Assembly: GCA_964510225.1 (NCBI GenBank)
Contig: CAZEAN010000022.1
Location: 1-58,587 of the forward strand
Reading direction: 5' to 3'
Origin: CAZEAN01 sp964510225
Lineage (GTDB): Bacteria; Planctomycetota; Planctomycetia; Isosphaerales; Isosphaeraceae
DNA length: 58,587 nucleotides
Shown here: positions 15,673 to 25,382 of the stretch, piece by piece
Position numbering within the stretch: position 1 is the stretch's first letter
How the letters are laid out: every line of letters starts with the position of its first letter
The notes under the pieces: generated by a model
What the model saw: only the letters and a program-made list of their open reading frames with translations
Database searches by the model: none
Told to the model about the DNA's origin: nothing
Position numbers and translations under genes: made by a program

Positions 15673-17502
15673 ATGATCGGCCAGCAACTCGGGACGTTCC
15701 ACATCGTCGCGAAGATCGGCTCTGGGGCGATGGGTGATGTTTACAGAGCGATCCGGAAGAAGGGGGACCGAACCTGGACGGCGGCGGTCAAGGTCGTTTC
15801 GCCCGAGCTACTCGATAATGAAAACTCGCTGAAACGATTTGAGCGCGAGTTTGAACTCCTCAAACAGCTATCACATCCAAACATTATCCGCTATTATGGC
15901 CATGGCAAGTCGAAGGGGACTTGGTACTACGCCATGGAGTTTATTGACGGGGAGACGGTCGAAGCCGTCTTGAAACATCGAGGGCCGCTCCCTTGGCTCG
16001 AAGCGACCCAGTTGATCACGCAGCTCTGCAGAGCACTTCAGTACGCGCACAACCACCAGGTGGTTCATCGTGACCTGAAACCTTCGAACTTAATGATCGA
16101 CCGGAGCGGTTGTCTCAAACTGGCCGACTTCGGAATCGCGAAAGACCTTGACGCTACGGAAGCGTTAACCAAGACCGGGAGAACCCTCGGAACTGCAGCC
16201 TACATGGCTCCAGAACAGATCCGAGGAACTCCGAGCATCAGCCACAAGACCGACCTCTACGCACTTGGCTGCCTCTTCTTCCAGCTACTGACCGGTGAGG
16301 CACCCTTCGAAGGCCAATCGGCGGTCGCGACGATGCACGCCCACCTCAGTCAGAAACCGCCACGCTGTAGTCTGAAGAACCCGGAGATCCCCAAGGAGAT
16401 CGACAGCCTCATTGCCCGGATGATGTCGAAGGATCCCGTCGATCGCCCCTGGGATGCCCAACTGGTGGCAGACCAACTCGAGAACCTCCTCGAGCGTGCT
16501 AAACGTGGTGAAGCAATCCCGACTGTTTTTGAGAAAGCCCAGACCGAAATCGCGACGGCGAGCGGACTCGTTGATCTCAACGGCTCCCCCCCTGAATCCT
16601 CCGTCGAGCGACGATCTCGGCAGACCAAAGGGACCCGAGGAACTCGAGGATCATCACGGACACGGACTCGATCTGAACGTCGATCCAAGGAGCGATTCCG
16701 TTTCGAACGGAAGCATTTCGAGACGGGAATGCTTGCGGTCGTCCTCGTCGCCCTCCTTGGCTTATGCGGCTATCTGCTCTGGCCGAAGAGCCCCGCGTAC
16801 CTCTACAACCAAGCGTCGCTCCTGATGGAGTCGGAACGGCCGTCCGACTGGAAAAAAGCCTATCGTGAATACATTGAGCCCCTCGAACGCCGCTACCCAG
16901 AGCATTCGTACCAGCGCGAGGTTCAGGAGTGGCTCGACCGGATCGAGTTGAATAACGCCAGAGATCGCGCTGAGTATTTGCTCGGTCCTCTTGCTGGTGT
17001 TAACCGCCCTCGGGATGCCGTCGAGGCCCTCTACAAGAATAAGTCGCTGGAAGCAGCGGAGTACGAATCTACCGACCAATATGCCCGGACAGTCGGTGTC
17101 TGGAATGAATATCTCGCCGAACTCAAAGCGCGAGGGAATCCAGAGGAACGCGGCTGGCTGCTCCTCGGGATGGTCCGTCTTCAAGAAGCTGAAGACACGC
17201 TCAACGTACAGCGGACCGCGGCCCGGACTCTCTTTTCGAGCGCTGAGGCTCAATTTGATCGAGGGAGCTATCTCTCGGCTAAAAACTTGTACAATCAGTT
17301 GATTAACGATTATAGCACTGCAGCGATTGGCGATCTCCAGGTCTTAAGCCAACTGATCTCAGTCTCGGAATCAAAACTCGGCAAAATTGAAGAGTTTGAG
17401 GCACTTGAACGCTCGAATCGGAATCAAGAACGCACCGAACCTCCTGTAGAAGTTGAAGGTGATCCTCGCCAGAACGCCCCCGAATTGGAGTTAGAGAACT
17501 GA
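15673..17502 (+). CDS. Membrane-anchored serine/threonine protein kinase
   Basis: A 609-residue Hanks-type kinase. The kinase domain covers residues about 10-275: glycine loop IGSGAMGDVYRA, Lys in AAVKVV, catalytic loop HRDLKPSNLM, DFGIAKD, and MAPEQIRG with YALGCLFFQLLTG. A basic Ser/Arg-rich linker follows, then one transmembrane helix (GMLAVVLVALLGLCGYLLW, about 349-369) and a 240-residue outer part with TPR-like helical segments (YNQASLLMESERPSDWKKAY). All catalytic residues are present, so it should be active, with an outside sensor and an inside kinase. No phosphatase or obvious substrate gene is adjacent. PASTA repeats are absent. Confidence 0.93.
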   Translation: MIGQQLGTFHIVAKIGSGAMGDVYRAIRKKGDRTWTAAVKVVSPELLDNENSLKRFEREFELLKQLSHPNIIRYYGHGKSKGTWYYAMEFIDGETVEAVLKHRGPLPWLEATQLITQLCRALQYAHNHQVVHRDLKPSNLMIDRSGCLKLADFGIAKDLDATEALTKTGRTLGTAAYMAPEQIRGTPSISHKTDLYALGCLFFQLLTGEAPFEGQSAVATMHAHLSQKPPRCSLKNPEIPKEIDSLIARMMSKDPVDRPWDAQLVADQLENLLERAKRGEAIPTVFEKAQTEIATASGLVDLNGSPPESSVERRSRQTKGTRGTRGSSRTRTRSERRSKERFRFERKHFETGMLAVVLVALLGLCGYLLWPKSPAYLYNQASLLMESERPSDWKKAYREYIEPLERRYPEHSYQREVQEWLDRIELNNARDRAEYLLGPLAGVNRPRDAVEALYKNKSLEAAEYESTDQYARTVGVWNEYLAELKARGNPEERGWLLLGMVRLQEAEDTLNVQRTAARTLFSSAEAQFDRGSYLSAKNLYNQLINDYSTAAIGDLQVLSQLISVSESKLGKIEEFEALERSNRNQERTEPPVEVEGDPRQNAPELELEN

Positions 17503-17712
17503 GTGGTTTGGCCTCGGTTGAAGGATCTAAGACGAAGAAACGTTGATGAAACTGTTAAAGCCCGCCGAGGTCACGCTGGGTTCCATTGACACCTTGAATG
17601 TTGTCCGATACGATCACTCGTACACTTCCCCCGCGAGACGGTGGCCGGTCCCCAATTGGCTCGCTCGTCTCATGTTTGTTCTGGCCATCCAGGCTTCAGA
17701 GGTATTGATCCC

Positions 17713-18021
17713 ATGTCGCAAGCCCGCGTCCGATTTATCGGAAGTCGCGAACTGCACCGTGAGCTTCCCAAAGTAGTCGAATCATTGGAAGACGTTGATA
17801 GCCGTTATGTCTTGACCATCCACAGCAAGCCCAAAGCGGTTTTACTCGGTACTGAAGCGTTCCTCGAACTCCTCCAAGGGCAGAGCAATTCAGACAAACT
17901 CCTGGCAATGCAACTCGGTGCGCTCGTCCAAGGACTCTCGAAATCGGACCCCAGCGAGTCCACTGATGAAGCCTCTGAAGCAGAGACAGAGGTCGCGGAT
18001 CTGGCCATGATTGGCATCTGA
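17713..18021 (+). CDS. Phd/YefM-like antitoxin (no toxin adjacent)
   Basis: A 102-residue protein starting at ATG 17713, chosen because GAGG lies 11 bases upstream and the domain begins directly. FIGSRELHRELPKVVESLE and YVLTIHSKPKAVLLGTEAFLELL match the Phd/YefM antitoxin N-terminal DNA-binding domain (beta strand, helix, then a 'x-GKPxAVLxxxxxYxxL'-like segment). The C-terminus is acidic and Ser/Glu-rich rather than the usual toxin-neutralising helix. No RelE/YoeB/Doc-like ORF is seen on either side, so it is an orphan or a stand-alone regulator. A longer ORF from 17641 has no ribosome site. Confidence 0.7.
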   Translation: MSQARVRFIGSRELHRELPKVVESLEDVDSRYVLTIHSKPKAVLLGTEAFLELLQGQSNSDKLLAMQLGALVQGLSKSDPSESTDEASEAETEVADLAMIGI

Positions 18022-18064
18022 TTGCCCGTAACTGGGAGATCATCTGATCTTCCTTCTGTCACGA

Positions 18065-18101
18065 TAGGAAGAGGCCCAGGTGCCTCCGAGCGGTCTTCCT
18101 A
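18065..18101 (+). terminator. Hairpin after the antitoxin gene
   Basis: TAGGAAGA (18065-18072) pairs with TCTTCCTA (18094-18101), with an inner GGC/GCC pairing. It starts 44 bases after the stop of the antitoxin-like gene. No long T-tract. Confidence 0.45.
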
Positions 18102-18521
18102 CGTCGACAATTTGCCGATCCTGGTTCCAGAGCCTTTGTTCGCTCCCTCGACTCGGGAAGGATCGGATCTCCCCCCAATATCAGAGCGCGGTCTCAACAG
18201 GACTCTGGTGAGAGAAAGTGGGATCGGAGTCCCAAGCCAGAAGCACAGAGAATCCCGGTTTAAGTTCAGTCCGGAGGCTTAGACCGGATTCACTAGATGT
18301 ATGATCAGGATTGTCGGTCGATCCGAGACCAGGCAGTCTAAATGTAGAGATATGATCCGTCGCTCTGATTGCGCTAATCCCAACCAACCCAGGGGATTGA
18401 GCGGGATCGACTCAGGATCGAGCTACTGAATGGCCGATCAGATCCCGCTGCAGGGCTTCTGACCGCTGCATCAATGAAATTAACGAGTATCAACGACCGC
18501 CAAGACCTTCCGAGGTCAACG
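18102..18521. other. Gene-free stretch upstream of dnaE
   Basis: About 420 bases with no convincing gene. The one structural element is an inverted repeat, AGCGGGATC (18400-18408) with GATCCCGCT (18441-18449), a 32-base loop between. It lies about 70 bases before the dnaE start and may be a leader structure or part of a promoter region. No consensus promoter was identified. Confidence 0.4.
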
Positions 18522-21500
18522 ATGCCGACGACTCCGGGCTTTGTCCATCTCCATTGCCACAGCCACTACAGCCTCCTCGACGGAGCAAGCAAGATCCCCG
18601 AACTTGTCCAGCGGACAAAAGCGCTGGGGATGGACTCAATCGCGTTGACCGACCACGGCAACCTCTGTGGTGCTGTTGAGTTCCTCCGTGAGGCCAAAGC
18701 CGCCGAGATCAAGCCGATCGTCGGACTCGAAGCATACGTCGCGCCCCATCACCGGACGAGCAAGACCCGAGGCGGTGTCAATGGAAAGAAACACTACTTC
18801 CACTTGACCTTGCTCGCGAGGACCGGTGAGGGCTTTCGAAACCTGATGAGACTGTCTTCCTCCGCTTTCCTGGAGGGCTACTATTACCGGCCCCGGATCG
18901 ATCATGAGATTCTCGAACAACACGCCGAGGGTCTGACTGTCCTCACCGGTTGTGTCGCATCGGAGTTCTCGGACCTCCTGCTTCACGATCGGATTGATGA
19001 AACTGTGCGCCTTTGGTCCTGGTACGAGCGAGTCTTCGGCCCAGAAAACGTCTTCGTCGAGATCCAGAACAATGGCTATTCGGTTCAGGCCGAGCATCTG
19101 GATCGTGCGGTTCATCTTGCAACGGCTAAAGGCCTTCCGATCGTCGCCACCAGCGACGCACACTATCTGACCAAGGAAGATGCAGAAGCCCACGACGTCC
19201 TCCTCTGCGTGAACGAGCGGAAGTCTCGAAGTGATACCGACCGCCTCAAGTTCGATACTGATGAGTACTACGTTCGAAGCCCTGAGGAGATGAACGCCGC
19301 AATGCCGGGGCGGCACGAAGCGTTACAGCAGAGTCTCGCAATCGCGGAGACGATCGAACCGAACTACGAAAGTGCTGAACTCGGTAAGCGGTGTTTTCCG
19401 GTCTTCGAACCGCCACCGGGTAAAACGGATGACGACTATCTCCGCGAGATCTGTGAGGCCGGGGTCCGCGAACTCTATGGCGATCCTCCTCCCCAGGAGG
19501 CAACGGATCGACTCAACCGGGAACTCGGAACGATCGCCCGGATGGGCTTTTCTTCCTACTTTCTGATCGTTTGGGACTTTGTCCGCTACGCTCGGGAGCA
19601 GGGAATTCCGGCTTCTGCCCGGGGCTCGGCCTGTGGCGCTTTGGTGAGCTATGCGTTAAGGCTCAGCAATGTCGATCCCATCGCTTATGATCTGCTCTTC
19701 GAACGCTTCCTCGATCCGAATCGATCGGAAGCTCCTGATATCGACATCGATCTCTGCCAAGATCGCCGTTACGAAGTGATCGAATATGTCCGGGCTAAAT
19801 ATGGCGAATCCAACGTTGCGCAGATTGGGACCTTTGGAACGCTGAAAGCAAAAGCTGCTCTTACCGATGTTGGTCGCGTCCTTGAGATCCCCATTAGTAA
19901 AGTCAACGAGGTCAAGAAACTCGTTCCCGACGTCCTCAACATCAAGCTTGAAGAGGCAATCAAGAAAGAACCCGCGCTCAAAGAAGCGGGAGACCAAAAC
20001 CCTGAGATTGCCCAGCTCCTTGATTTCGCCCAACGCCTTGAAGGGACGATTCGGAACGTCGGAACCCACGCTGCTGGGGTCGTGATCGCCGACCGACCGC
20101 TCCGCGATCTCTGCCCGCTCCAGAAGATCCCCTCGAAGGACAAAACGAAGGAGATCATCTCAACGCAGTGGGATATGGGGGACGTCGAGAAAGTTGGGCT
20201 CTTGAAGGTCGATTTCCTCGGACTACGGAATCTGACGAGCCTCGTCACGGCGATCCGTCTGATCAACGAGCGAGAGCTCGACCAACCGATCGACCTTCAG
20301 AAGCTTCCCCTCGACGACCCGGCAACCTTCGCACTGCTCCAACGTGGTGAAACGAAGGGGGTCTTCCAGCTCGAATCAGACGGGATTCGCGAGCTCTTGG
20401 TCAAGATGAAGCCCGACCGCTTCGCCGACATTATCGCGACGAACGCGCTCTACCGTCCCGGCCCGCTCAACGGCGGGATGGTTGATGCTTATGTCAATCG
20501 AAAACACGGTAAAGAAAAACCAGAATATCCTCATCCGGTAATGCGTGAAGTCTTGGAAGAGACCTACGGCGTGATGGTCTACCAAGAACAAGTGATGCGG
20601 ATCTTGAATCGGCTCGGTGCAATCGAGCTTAGCCAAGCGTACGCGACGATCAAAGCGATCTCGAAAAAGAAGATGGAAGTGATCGCACGGGGCCGTGAAG
20701 CGTTTCTGAACGGTGCGATCGAACGTGGGCTTCCCAAGGACCAGGCCAAGGAGATCTTCGACCTGATCGAGTTCTTCGGTGGCTACGGCTTCAACAAAAG
20801 CCATTCAACTGCCTATGCTTTGATTGCTTATCAAACTGCTTACTTAAAGGCACATTACCCAACCGAATACATGTCAGCGATTCTAAGTTCTGAGATGGGT
20901 GGTCAAGAACGTGAGAAGTTTTTTGTCGAGCACATCCAAGACTGCCGACGGATGGGCCTGACGGTCCAGAAACCGGATATTAACCGAGGATATATTGAGT
21001 TCCGGCCGGGCGATGAACCCCAGACGATCCAATTTGGTCTCGGCGCGATCAAAGGAGTAGGAGACAAGGCGATTGAAGCGATCGTCGCCGCTCGAGAGTC
21101 CGGCACTGGTTGCTTTCTGAGTCTGAACGACTTCTGTGACCGAGTTGCGACTCGAGAAGTCGGGCAAGGGACGATCGAAACCTTGATCAAGGCCGGTGCC
21201 TTCGATGTCTTGGGAGCCCGTCGGAGCCAGCTCCTTGCCGTGTTGTCCAGTGCCGTTCAAGGCGGTCATGCGCGCCAGGAAGATCGACGACGGGGTCAAG
21301 CAAGTCTCTTCGACGCGCTTGATGCGGCCGTCGCTGTCGCGGAGCCGGAGACGACGGCGCTCGGGGATCTTCCTGATCTTCCGGAACTCCCCGACGTCGA
21401 ACTCCTCGCCGAAGAAAAACGAGTGCTCGGCTTCTACATGTCGAGCCACCCGCTCGCAGAACATGCAGAGACAATCGAGACCTTTCAGACACACTCAATC

Positions 21501-22073
21501 GACCAACTTGCCGAACTCCCCGATAAAACCGAGGTCATTGTCGGTGGGATTATTGCGAGTGTGAAGCTCCGGAACGTCAATCGGAGCCGATCGGGCCTCA
21601 CTCGGATGGCGAAGTTTAGCTTCGAAGGCCTTGAAGGTTCGACCCCAGCGATGCTCTGGCCTGAGGCATACGCACAGCTTCAAGAGTTTGTCCAGGATGA
21701 TCTGATCGGGTTTATCAAGGGGCAGCTCGATCGCCGCAACGATCCCCCTGAAATCATCGTGAGCCGGATTATTCCGATCGATCGCGCTTGCGCCGAACTG
21801 GCGAATGGATTGCTCCTGACAATCCGCAACGGGGTTCATGACGACGCCCTACTCGGGAAGGTAGCGTCGACCCTCAAACAGCACACAGGAAATATCGGTG
21901 TTGGGTTCGAAGTCTTGGGGCTTCCCGGTGCCGCCCGAGCCGTCTTTCGTGCCGGTGCATCCTATCGGGTTCGACTTGACCAAGGTCTCATTGAGATCCT
22001 TCGAAAGATCCTTGGTGATGCGAACGTGAGGGCGGTTGGCTCACGACGGCCCCCGCGGTCATTGGTAGACTGA
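18522..22073 (+). CDS. dnaE: DNA polymerase III subunit alpha (DnaE)
   Basis: A 1183-residue C-family replicative polymerase. The start at ATG 18522 (MPTTPGFVHLHCHSHYSLLDG) follows GAGG seven bases upstream; an ATG at 18474 would add 16 unconserved residues. Domains in order: PHP (HLHCHSHYSLLDG, LTDHGNL), the palm with catalytic aspartates in PDIDIDLCQDRR, the thumb/fingers with FGGYGFNKSHSTAYALIAYQ, a helix-hairpin-helix region, and an OB domain (VIVGGIIASVKLRN). Length matches the DnaE1 type. It synthesises the chromosome within the holoenzyme; proofreading is normally by a separate DnaQ or by the PHP domain. Confidence 0.97.
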   Translation: MPTTPGFVHLHCHSHYSLLDGASKIPELVQRTKALGMDSIALTDHGNLCGAVEFLREAKAAEIKPIVGLEAYVAPHHRTSKTRGGVNGKKHYFHLTLLARTGEGFRNLMRLSSSAFLEGYYYRPRIDHEILEQHAEGLTVLTGCVASEFSDLLLHDRIDETVRLWSWYERVFGPENVFVEIQNNGYSVQAEHLDRAVHLATAKGLPIVATSDAHYLTKEDAEAHDVLLCVNERKSRSDTDRLKFDTDEYYVRSPEEMNAAMPGRHEALQQSLAIAETIEPNYESAELGKRCFPVFEPPPGKTDDDYLREICEAGVRELYGDPPPQEATDRLNRELGTIARMGFSSYFLIVWDFVRYAREQGIPASARGSACGALVSYALRLSNVDPIAYDLLFERFLDPNRSEAPDIDIDLCQDRRYEVIEYVRAKYGESNVAQIGTFGTLKAKAALTDVGRVLEIPISKVNEVKKLVPDVLNIKLEEAIKKEPALKEAGDQNPEIAQLLDFAQRLEGTIRNVGTHAAGVVIADRPLRDLCPLQKIPSKDKTKEIISTQWDMGDVEKVGLLKVDFLGLRNLTSLVTAIRLINERELDQPIDLQKLPLDDPATFALLQRGETKGVFQLESDGIRELLVKMKPDRFADIIATNALYRPGPLNGGMVDAYVNRKHGKEKPEYPHPVMREVLEETYGVMVYQEQVMRILNRLGAIELSQAYATIKAISKKKMEVIARGREAFLNGAIERGLPKDQAKEIFDLIEFFGGYGFNKSHSTAYALIAYQTAYLKAHYPTEYMSAILSSEMGGQEREKFFVEHIQDCRRMGLTVQKPDINRGYIEFRPGDEPQTIQFGLGAIKGVGDKAIEAIVAARESGTGCFLSLNDFCDRVATREVGQGTIETLIKAGAFDVLGARRSQLLAVLSSAVQGGHARQEDRRRGQASLFDALDAAVAVAEPETTALGDLPDLPELPDVELLAEEKRVLGFYMSSHPLAEHAETIETFQTHSIDQLAELPDKTEVIVGGIIASVKLRNVNRSRSGLTRMAKFSFEGLEGSTPAMLWPEAYAQLQEFVQDDLIGFIKGQLDRRNDPPEIIVSRIIPIDRACAELANGLLLTIRNGVHDDALLGKVASTLKQHTGNIGVGFEVLGLPGAARAVFRAGASYRVRLDQGLIEILRKILGDANVRAVGSRRPPRSLVD

Positions 22074-22153
22074 TCACCGATCCTAGTTTTGATCAGGGGA
22101 ACCGAATGTACCAACCCGCTCTGTTACCAACTTCAGCGCTCTCGGGTCTGGAT

Positions 22154-22193
22154 GCCCAACCAACCGGTATCTGATCAGTCCACTTGGTTGGGC
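22154..22193. terminator. Hairpin between convergent dnaE and TPR genes
   Basis: GCCCAACCAA (22154-22163) pairs with TTGGTTGGGC (22184-22193), a perfect ten-pair stem with a 20-base loop, placed between two convergent genes. Likely bidirectional and without a strong T-tract. Confidence 0.55.
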
Positions 22194-22204
22194 GACGTTA
22201 CGGC

Positions 22205-23557
22205 TCAAGGATTCGGCGGGAGCAGGGGGATCACCCCGTAGTACGGGTTGATTTCGTTGGCCTCGCGACGGAGCGATTCGGCACGAGCTTGATCCCCCTT
22301 CGCCTCGAAGATCCGGGCGCCGAGATCATACATCAACGCATCACGGGTACCGACCTGTAACGCCTGATCGATTGTCTCCGCGGCTTCGTCGATTGCATTA
22401 CGGAGATAAAGCACAAGTGCAAGCGTGACGTATCCGTCAACATCCTGGCGTTCGCTGAGGTCAAGTCGAGCAAGCTCTTCAGCGACTTCTAGATTGCGGC
22501 CTTGGAAGCAGTACAGGCGGGCGAGTTGCCTTCTCGACTCAGATCGTCCTTGAAGCTCCGACTCGAGTTCTTGGAGAATCGGACGGGCATCTTCAGAACG
22601 CCCCTCCCGAAGGTAGAGCGTTGCGAGCCCAACTACCATCGCGAAATCGGGACCGATCTCGACTGCTTTTTCAAAGAGTTCCATTGCGCTCTCGATGTCA
22701 CCACGGGCAGCCTGAATCCGGGCAAGTCCGGCAGTTGCGTCGTGATAAGGGTCGGCCCCAGGCTCCACTTTTTGAAACCAGGTCTCTGACTCATGCAGTC
22801 GACCAGCATTGAGGAGCAATTCACCGACCTGAACTTCAAACCAGAAGGATGCCGACTCGACGATTTCGGTCGATTCCACAACCTCAGCGGCCTCGGTCAT
22901 TAACTTGATCGCCTGATCGGTCTGCCCCGTCCGCTCGGCATGATGAGCAAGTCGGGCAAGGACGGCAGGGCCCGATTCGCTGCGTTGCAAATCCTCGAAG
23001 ACCTGCAGGGCCTTTTCGTATTGACCGGTCTCAAGCAAGGCGTCGCCGAGTGCGGCCATGGCATCGAGCTGCTCTGGCTTCGACTTCAGGACGGCCTCAG
23101 CAATCGCGATCGCTTCTTCAAAACGGTGCTGACCGAGCAATGCGACCGCCAGGAGTGAATTGGTCTGAGCGGCCTGGGGAGCGATCTCCAATGCTCGACG
23201 CAAGACAGCCTCGGCTTGCTGGAACCGCTCAATCCCTCCTCCCTCTTGGGCGCTGAAGAGATAAGCTTGTCCAAGCCGGCTGAGCAGAGTCGGATCAGTC
23301 GAACCGGCATTGGCCCGAGCCTCTAGGAAGGCAATCGCCTGCTCGATGTTCATGTAGTAAGCACGAGGTCCCCCATCTTCGGGAGGAGGAAGATCCGTCG
23401 GCGGTGGCGGTTTCGGAGGTACAATCTCCTTCACCTGAGATGATCGCTCAGGTGGGACGCCACTCCCTTCCTGAGCAAATCCGCAACGAACAACGATCCC
23501 GTCAACGACGAGAAGTGTTAATGTGATCAGAAATTGAGGCAACCATCGTTTGATCAT
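22205..23557 (-). CDS. Secreted tetratricopeptide-repeat protein
   Basis: A 450-residue protein with an N-terminal signal peptide (LITLTLLVVDGIVVRCGFAQE, residues 11-31), a Pro-rich linker (PPKPPPPTDLPPPEDGG) and then about nine TPR units to the C-terminus. Typical repeat segments are LLSRLGQAYLFSAQEGG, AVLRRALEIAPQAAQTN and AMELFEKAVEIGPDFAMV. TPRs mediate protein-protein contacts; the partner is not known. It ends in a short Pro-rich tail (GVIPLLPPNP). It lies upstream of, and co-directional with nothing on, its own strand except the DUF4331 gene at some 130 bases distance. Confidence 0.85.
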   Translation of the reverse strand: MIKRWLPQFLITLTLLVVDGIVVRCGFAQEGSGVPPERSSQVKEIVPPKPPPPTDLPPPEDGGPRAYYMNIEQAIAFLEARANAGSTDPTLLSRLGQAYLFSAQEGGGIERFQQAEAVLRRALEIAPQAAQTNSLLAVALLGQHRFEEAIAIAEAVLKSKPEQLDAMAALGDALLETGQYEKALQVFEDLQRSESGPAVLARLAHHAERTGQTDQAIKLMTEAAEVVESTEIVESASFWFEVQVGELLLNAGRLHESETWFQKVEPGADPYHDATAGLARIQAARGDIESAMELFEKAVEIGPDFAMVVGLATLYLREGRSEDARPILQELESELQGRSESRRQLARLYCFQGRNLEVAEELARLDLSERQDVDGYVTLALVLYLRNAIDEAAETIDQALQVGTRDALMYDLGARIFEAKGDQARAESLRREANEINPYYGVIPLLPPNP

Positions 23558-23637
23558 CGGTACTCATCCTCTCATCATCAACCCTTGTGTCGACCGGTCG
23601 TCAGAGTCGCTAACAGGAGTTGTTCGTTGGTTAAAGA

Positions 23638-23661
23638 GGTCCGCGAGTTCAACCGCGGACC
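23638..23661 (-). terminator. Hairpin after the DUF4331 gene
   Basis: GGTCCGCG (23638-23645) pairs with CGCGGACC (23654-23661), an eight-pair GC-rich stem with an eight-base loop. It starts about 30 bases past the DUF4331 stop on the minus strand and precedes the TPR gene. Confidence 0.55.
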
Positions 23662-23689
23662 AGTACTCAGGGCTTACCTGGTTTGAAGG

Positions 23690-24844
23690 TTACTCAGTCG
23701 CCGCGGTCGCACCCGAGTTCGGGATCACGATCGTGAGCGGCAGCGGTGGGCCCAAGTAAGGGAAGTGTGCCCTAAAGAGTGAATCGTTGACAACAAAATC
23801 GGTCGTGAGGGCGCCGTTGGTCAACGCATTGAATTCAGCGTCGATCACGTCATCGGCGAGTTTTCGACCGTTCAAGGTCAGGGTAAGGCCATCGTTAAAG
23901 CCCTCTGAGCTAGTCACGTTGAAGGGCAAGACGTCAGGCAAGACAGTCGCAGCGAGTCCAGCCGCCGTTCCCGCATCGATCGGGTAAAGTTGGACGAGGA
24001 AGTCGGCGGCAATTGTTCGGAGGCTGAAGTCGTCTTGAGGTGTCAAGGTGTTGTAGATGCCTTGCAGCGCTGTCGGGACCGCAGCCGTGTTGATCCCCGG
24101 AAAACCGACTCGGTCCATTTGGAACCCTTCAGGGCTCAAAGTCCGGCTCCAGACACCAATATTGGGGTTGGTTGGGCTTGAGACGAGTAGATGGCTCGGG
24201 ACTTCGAGGACGATCGCGAGTGTATTGAAGTTGCCAAATGTGTTCACAGGCGCAGCCGGCGGGACCAGCATGTCGAGGGGAGTCTGTCCAGTCTGCAAGG
24301 GTTGTTCGCCGAGGGTTGTACTGCGGTAGAACGAATAACCAGCCCCGTTGAAGAAGAAGGGATCGTCAAAGATCCCCGCGACCATTGCACCACTTCCAAG
24401 GACCGGGATGGGAACTCCCGTGATCCCTCGAGCAAAAACGAACGTCTGCCCCGTGCTCGCGATCACCAATTGGGCGAAGTAGGTCTGACGGAGAAACTGG
24501 TCGGGATCAGAAAAGACGATCTGAATGACGAGGTCATCAACGAAGTCGCCTGTGTTGTCGATCCGGAATTCATAAACCCCACCCGGGAAGAAGATCGGCG
24601 GGCTTACGACGCCCGTCGCGGGACCTGTGGTCATCACGAGGACCGTGTTCGCAGGATTCCCGCCTCGAAACACATATTGATCGTTGAGATCAAGGTTCCC
24701 GATGAAGAAGGTGTTAAACCCCTGGAGCAACGGTGCATCGCGGTGATCCGCCCCTCGGGCAGGATCGAGACTGCCGAAAATCGCGGTGGTGAGAATGAGA
24801 AGGCCACCTGCAACGATCCGATGGAACATGGCATTTTTCAACAT
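23690..24844 (-). CDS. DUF4331 family secreted protein
   Basis: A 384-residue exported protein. The start at ATG 24844 has AAGGAG 11 bases upstream and a signal peptide (IVAGGLLILTTAIFGSLDPARGA). Directly after it comes ADHRDAPLL, the DUF4331 hallmark ('S-HxDAP'). Other family segments are LDLNDQYVFRGGNPANTVLVM, YEFRIDNTGDFVDDLVIQIVF and NTLAIVLEVPSHLLV, and a C-terminal part with LPDVLPFNVTSSEGF and NGRKLADDVIDAEFNALT. The function of the family is unknown; it is common in bacteria with many extracellular proteins. No PEP-CTERM or other sorting tail is visible. Confidence 0.9.
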   Translation of the reverse strand: MLKNAMFHRIVAGGLLILTTAIFGSLDPARGADHRDAPLLQGFNTFFIGNLDLNDQYVFRGGNPANTVLVMTTGPATGVVSPPIFFPGGVYEFRIDNTGDFVDDLVIQIVFSDPDQFLRQTYFAQLVIASTGQTFVFARGITGVPIPVLGSGAMVAGIFDDPFFFNGAGYSFYRSTTLGEQPLQTGQTPLDMLVPPAAPVNTFGNFNTLAIVLEVPSHLLVSSPTNPNIGVWSRTLSPEGFQMDRVGFPGINTAAVPTALQGIYNTLTPQDDFSLRTIAADFLVQLYPIDAGTAAGLAATVLPDVLPFNVTSSEGFNDGLTLTLNGRKLADDVIDAEFNALTNGALTTDFVVNDSLFRAHFPYLGPPLPLTIVIPNSGATAATE

Positions 24845-24949
24845 AACAGGTCGAACTCCTTACGCGTTTAACTTGGTCAACCTCGGGGGTTGAGTCAACG
24901 AGATAAAATGCAATGCCTGATCCTAATAGTGACACTCTGATAAATCCAG

Positions 24950-24988
24950 AAAAAAAACCGATTGCCTAGACTTTGACGACTAGGCAAT
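24950..24988 (-). terminator. Minus-strand intrinsic-terminator-like hairpin upstream of the DUF4331 gene
   Basis: ATTGCCTAG and CTAGGCAAT form a perfect nine-pair stem (24961-24969 with 24980-24988). On the minus strand the stem is followed by CGG and a run of eight T (eight A at 24950-24957 on the plus strand). This is the best intrinsic terminator in the window, yet it lies about 105 bases before the DUF4331 start, not after a recognisable gene. Confidence 0.6.
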
Positions 24989-25382
24989 GCCATCGAAAGT
25001 AAAACGCGTTCAATAACTACTCAAAACAACAAGTAAATTACATCCATTAAAGTAGCGCAAATTGAATTGCTGTGAATCAGGCCGAGTAGAAGTCTCGACA
25101 GCTGAGGGCTCTGCGGTCATGATTGATAGATGAAGACTGATTCCGTGACGTGATCGAGCAGAAGTCGCTTGGTTCGACAAAACGTTCTGAAGATTGAGTC
25201 AGTCTGAACCTTGATGATCCGGACCGCTCCCAACTGATTGCTTTCCAGCAGATAACCGCGCTGATCCGAACGCACGTCGATTTCAAGTCGAGTTCTCTGC
25301 TTCCTTCAGCACAATCAGCCCGAGATCCGAACACGATCTGCCAAGGTGAGGGATTCGTTCAATTTAAAAGGACTAGACGCAC
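24989..25382. other. Gene-free stretch between DUF4331 and argD
   Basis: About 390 bases, AT-rich in 24990-25075. An 85-codon minus-strand ORF (25077-25334) has no family resemblance and low-complexity Ser/Arg composition, and I do not accept it as a gene. Any short minus-strand RNA ending at the hairpin at 24950-24988 would start here. The argD promoter must also lie here, but I see no clear consensus. Confidence 0.35.

Noticed and set aside
17543..17776. 77-residue plus-strand ORF upstream of the antitoxin as a possible toxin partner
   Set aside because: It overlaps the antitoxin start in another frame and shows no RelE, Doc or other toxin motif.
24191..24871. 226-residue plus-strand ORF
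   Set aside because: It is antisense to the DUF4331 gene and has a highly charged, unstructured composition.
25077..25334. 85-residue minus-strand ORF
   Set aside because: Ser/Arg-rich composition, no ribosome site and no recognisable motif.
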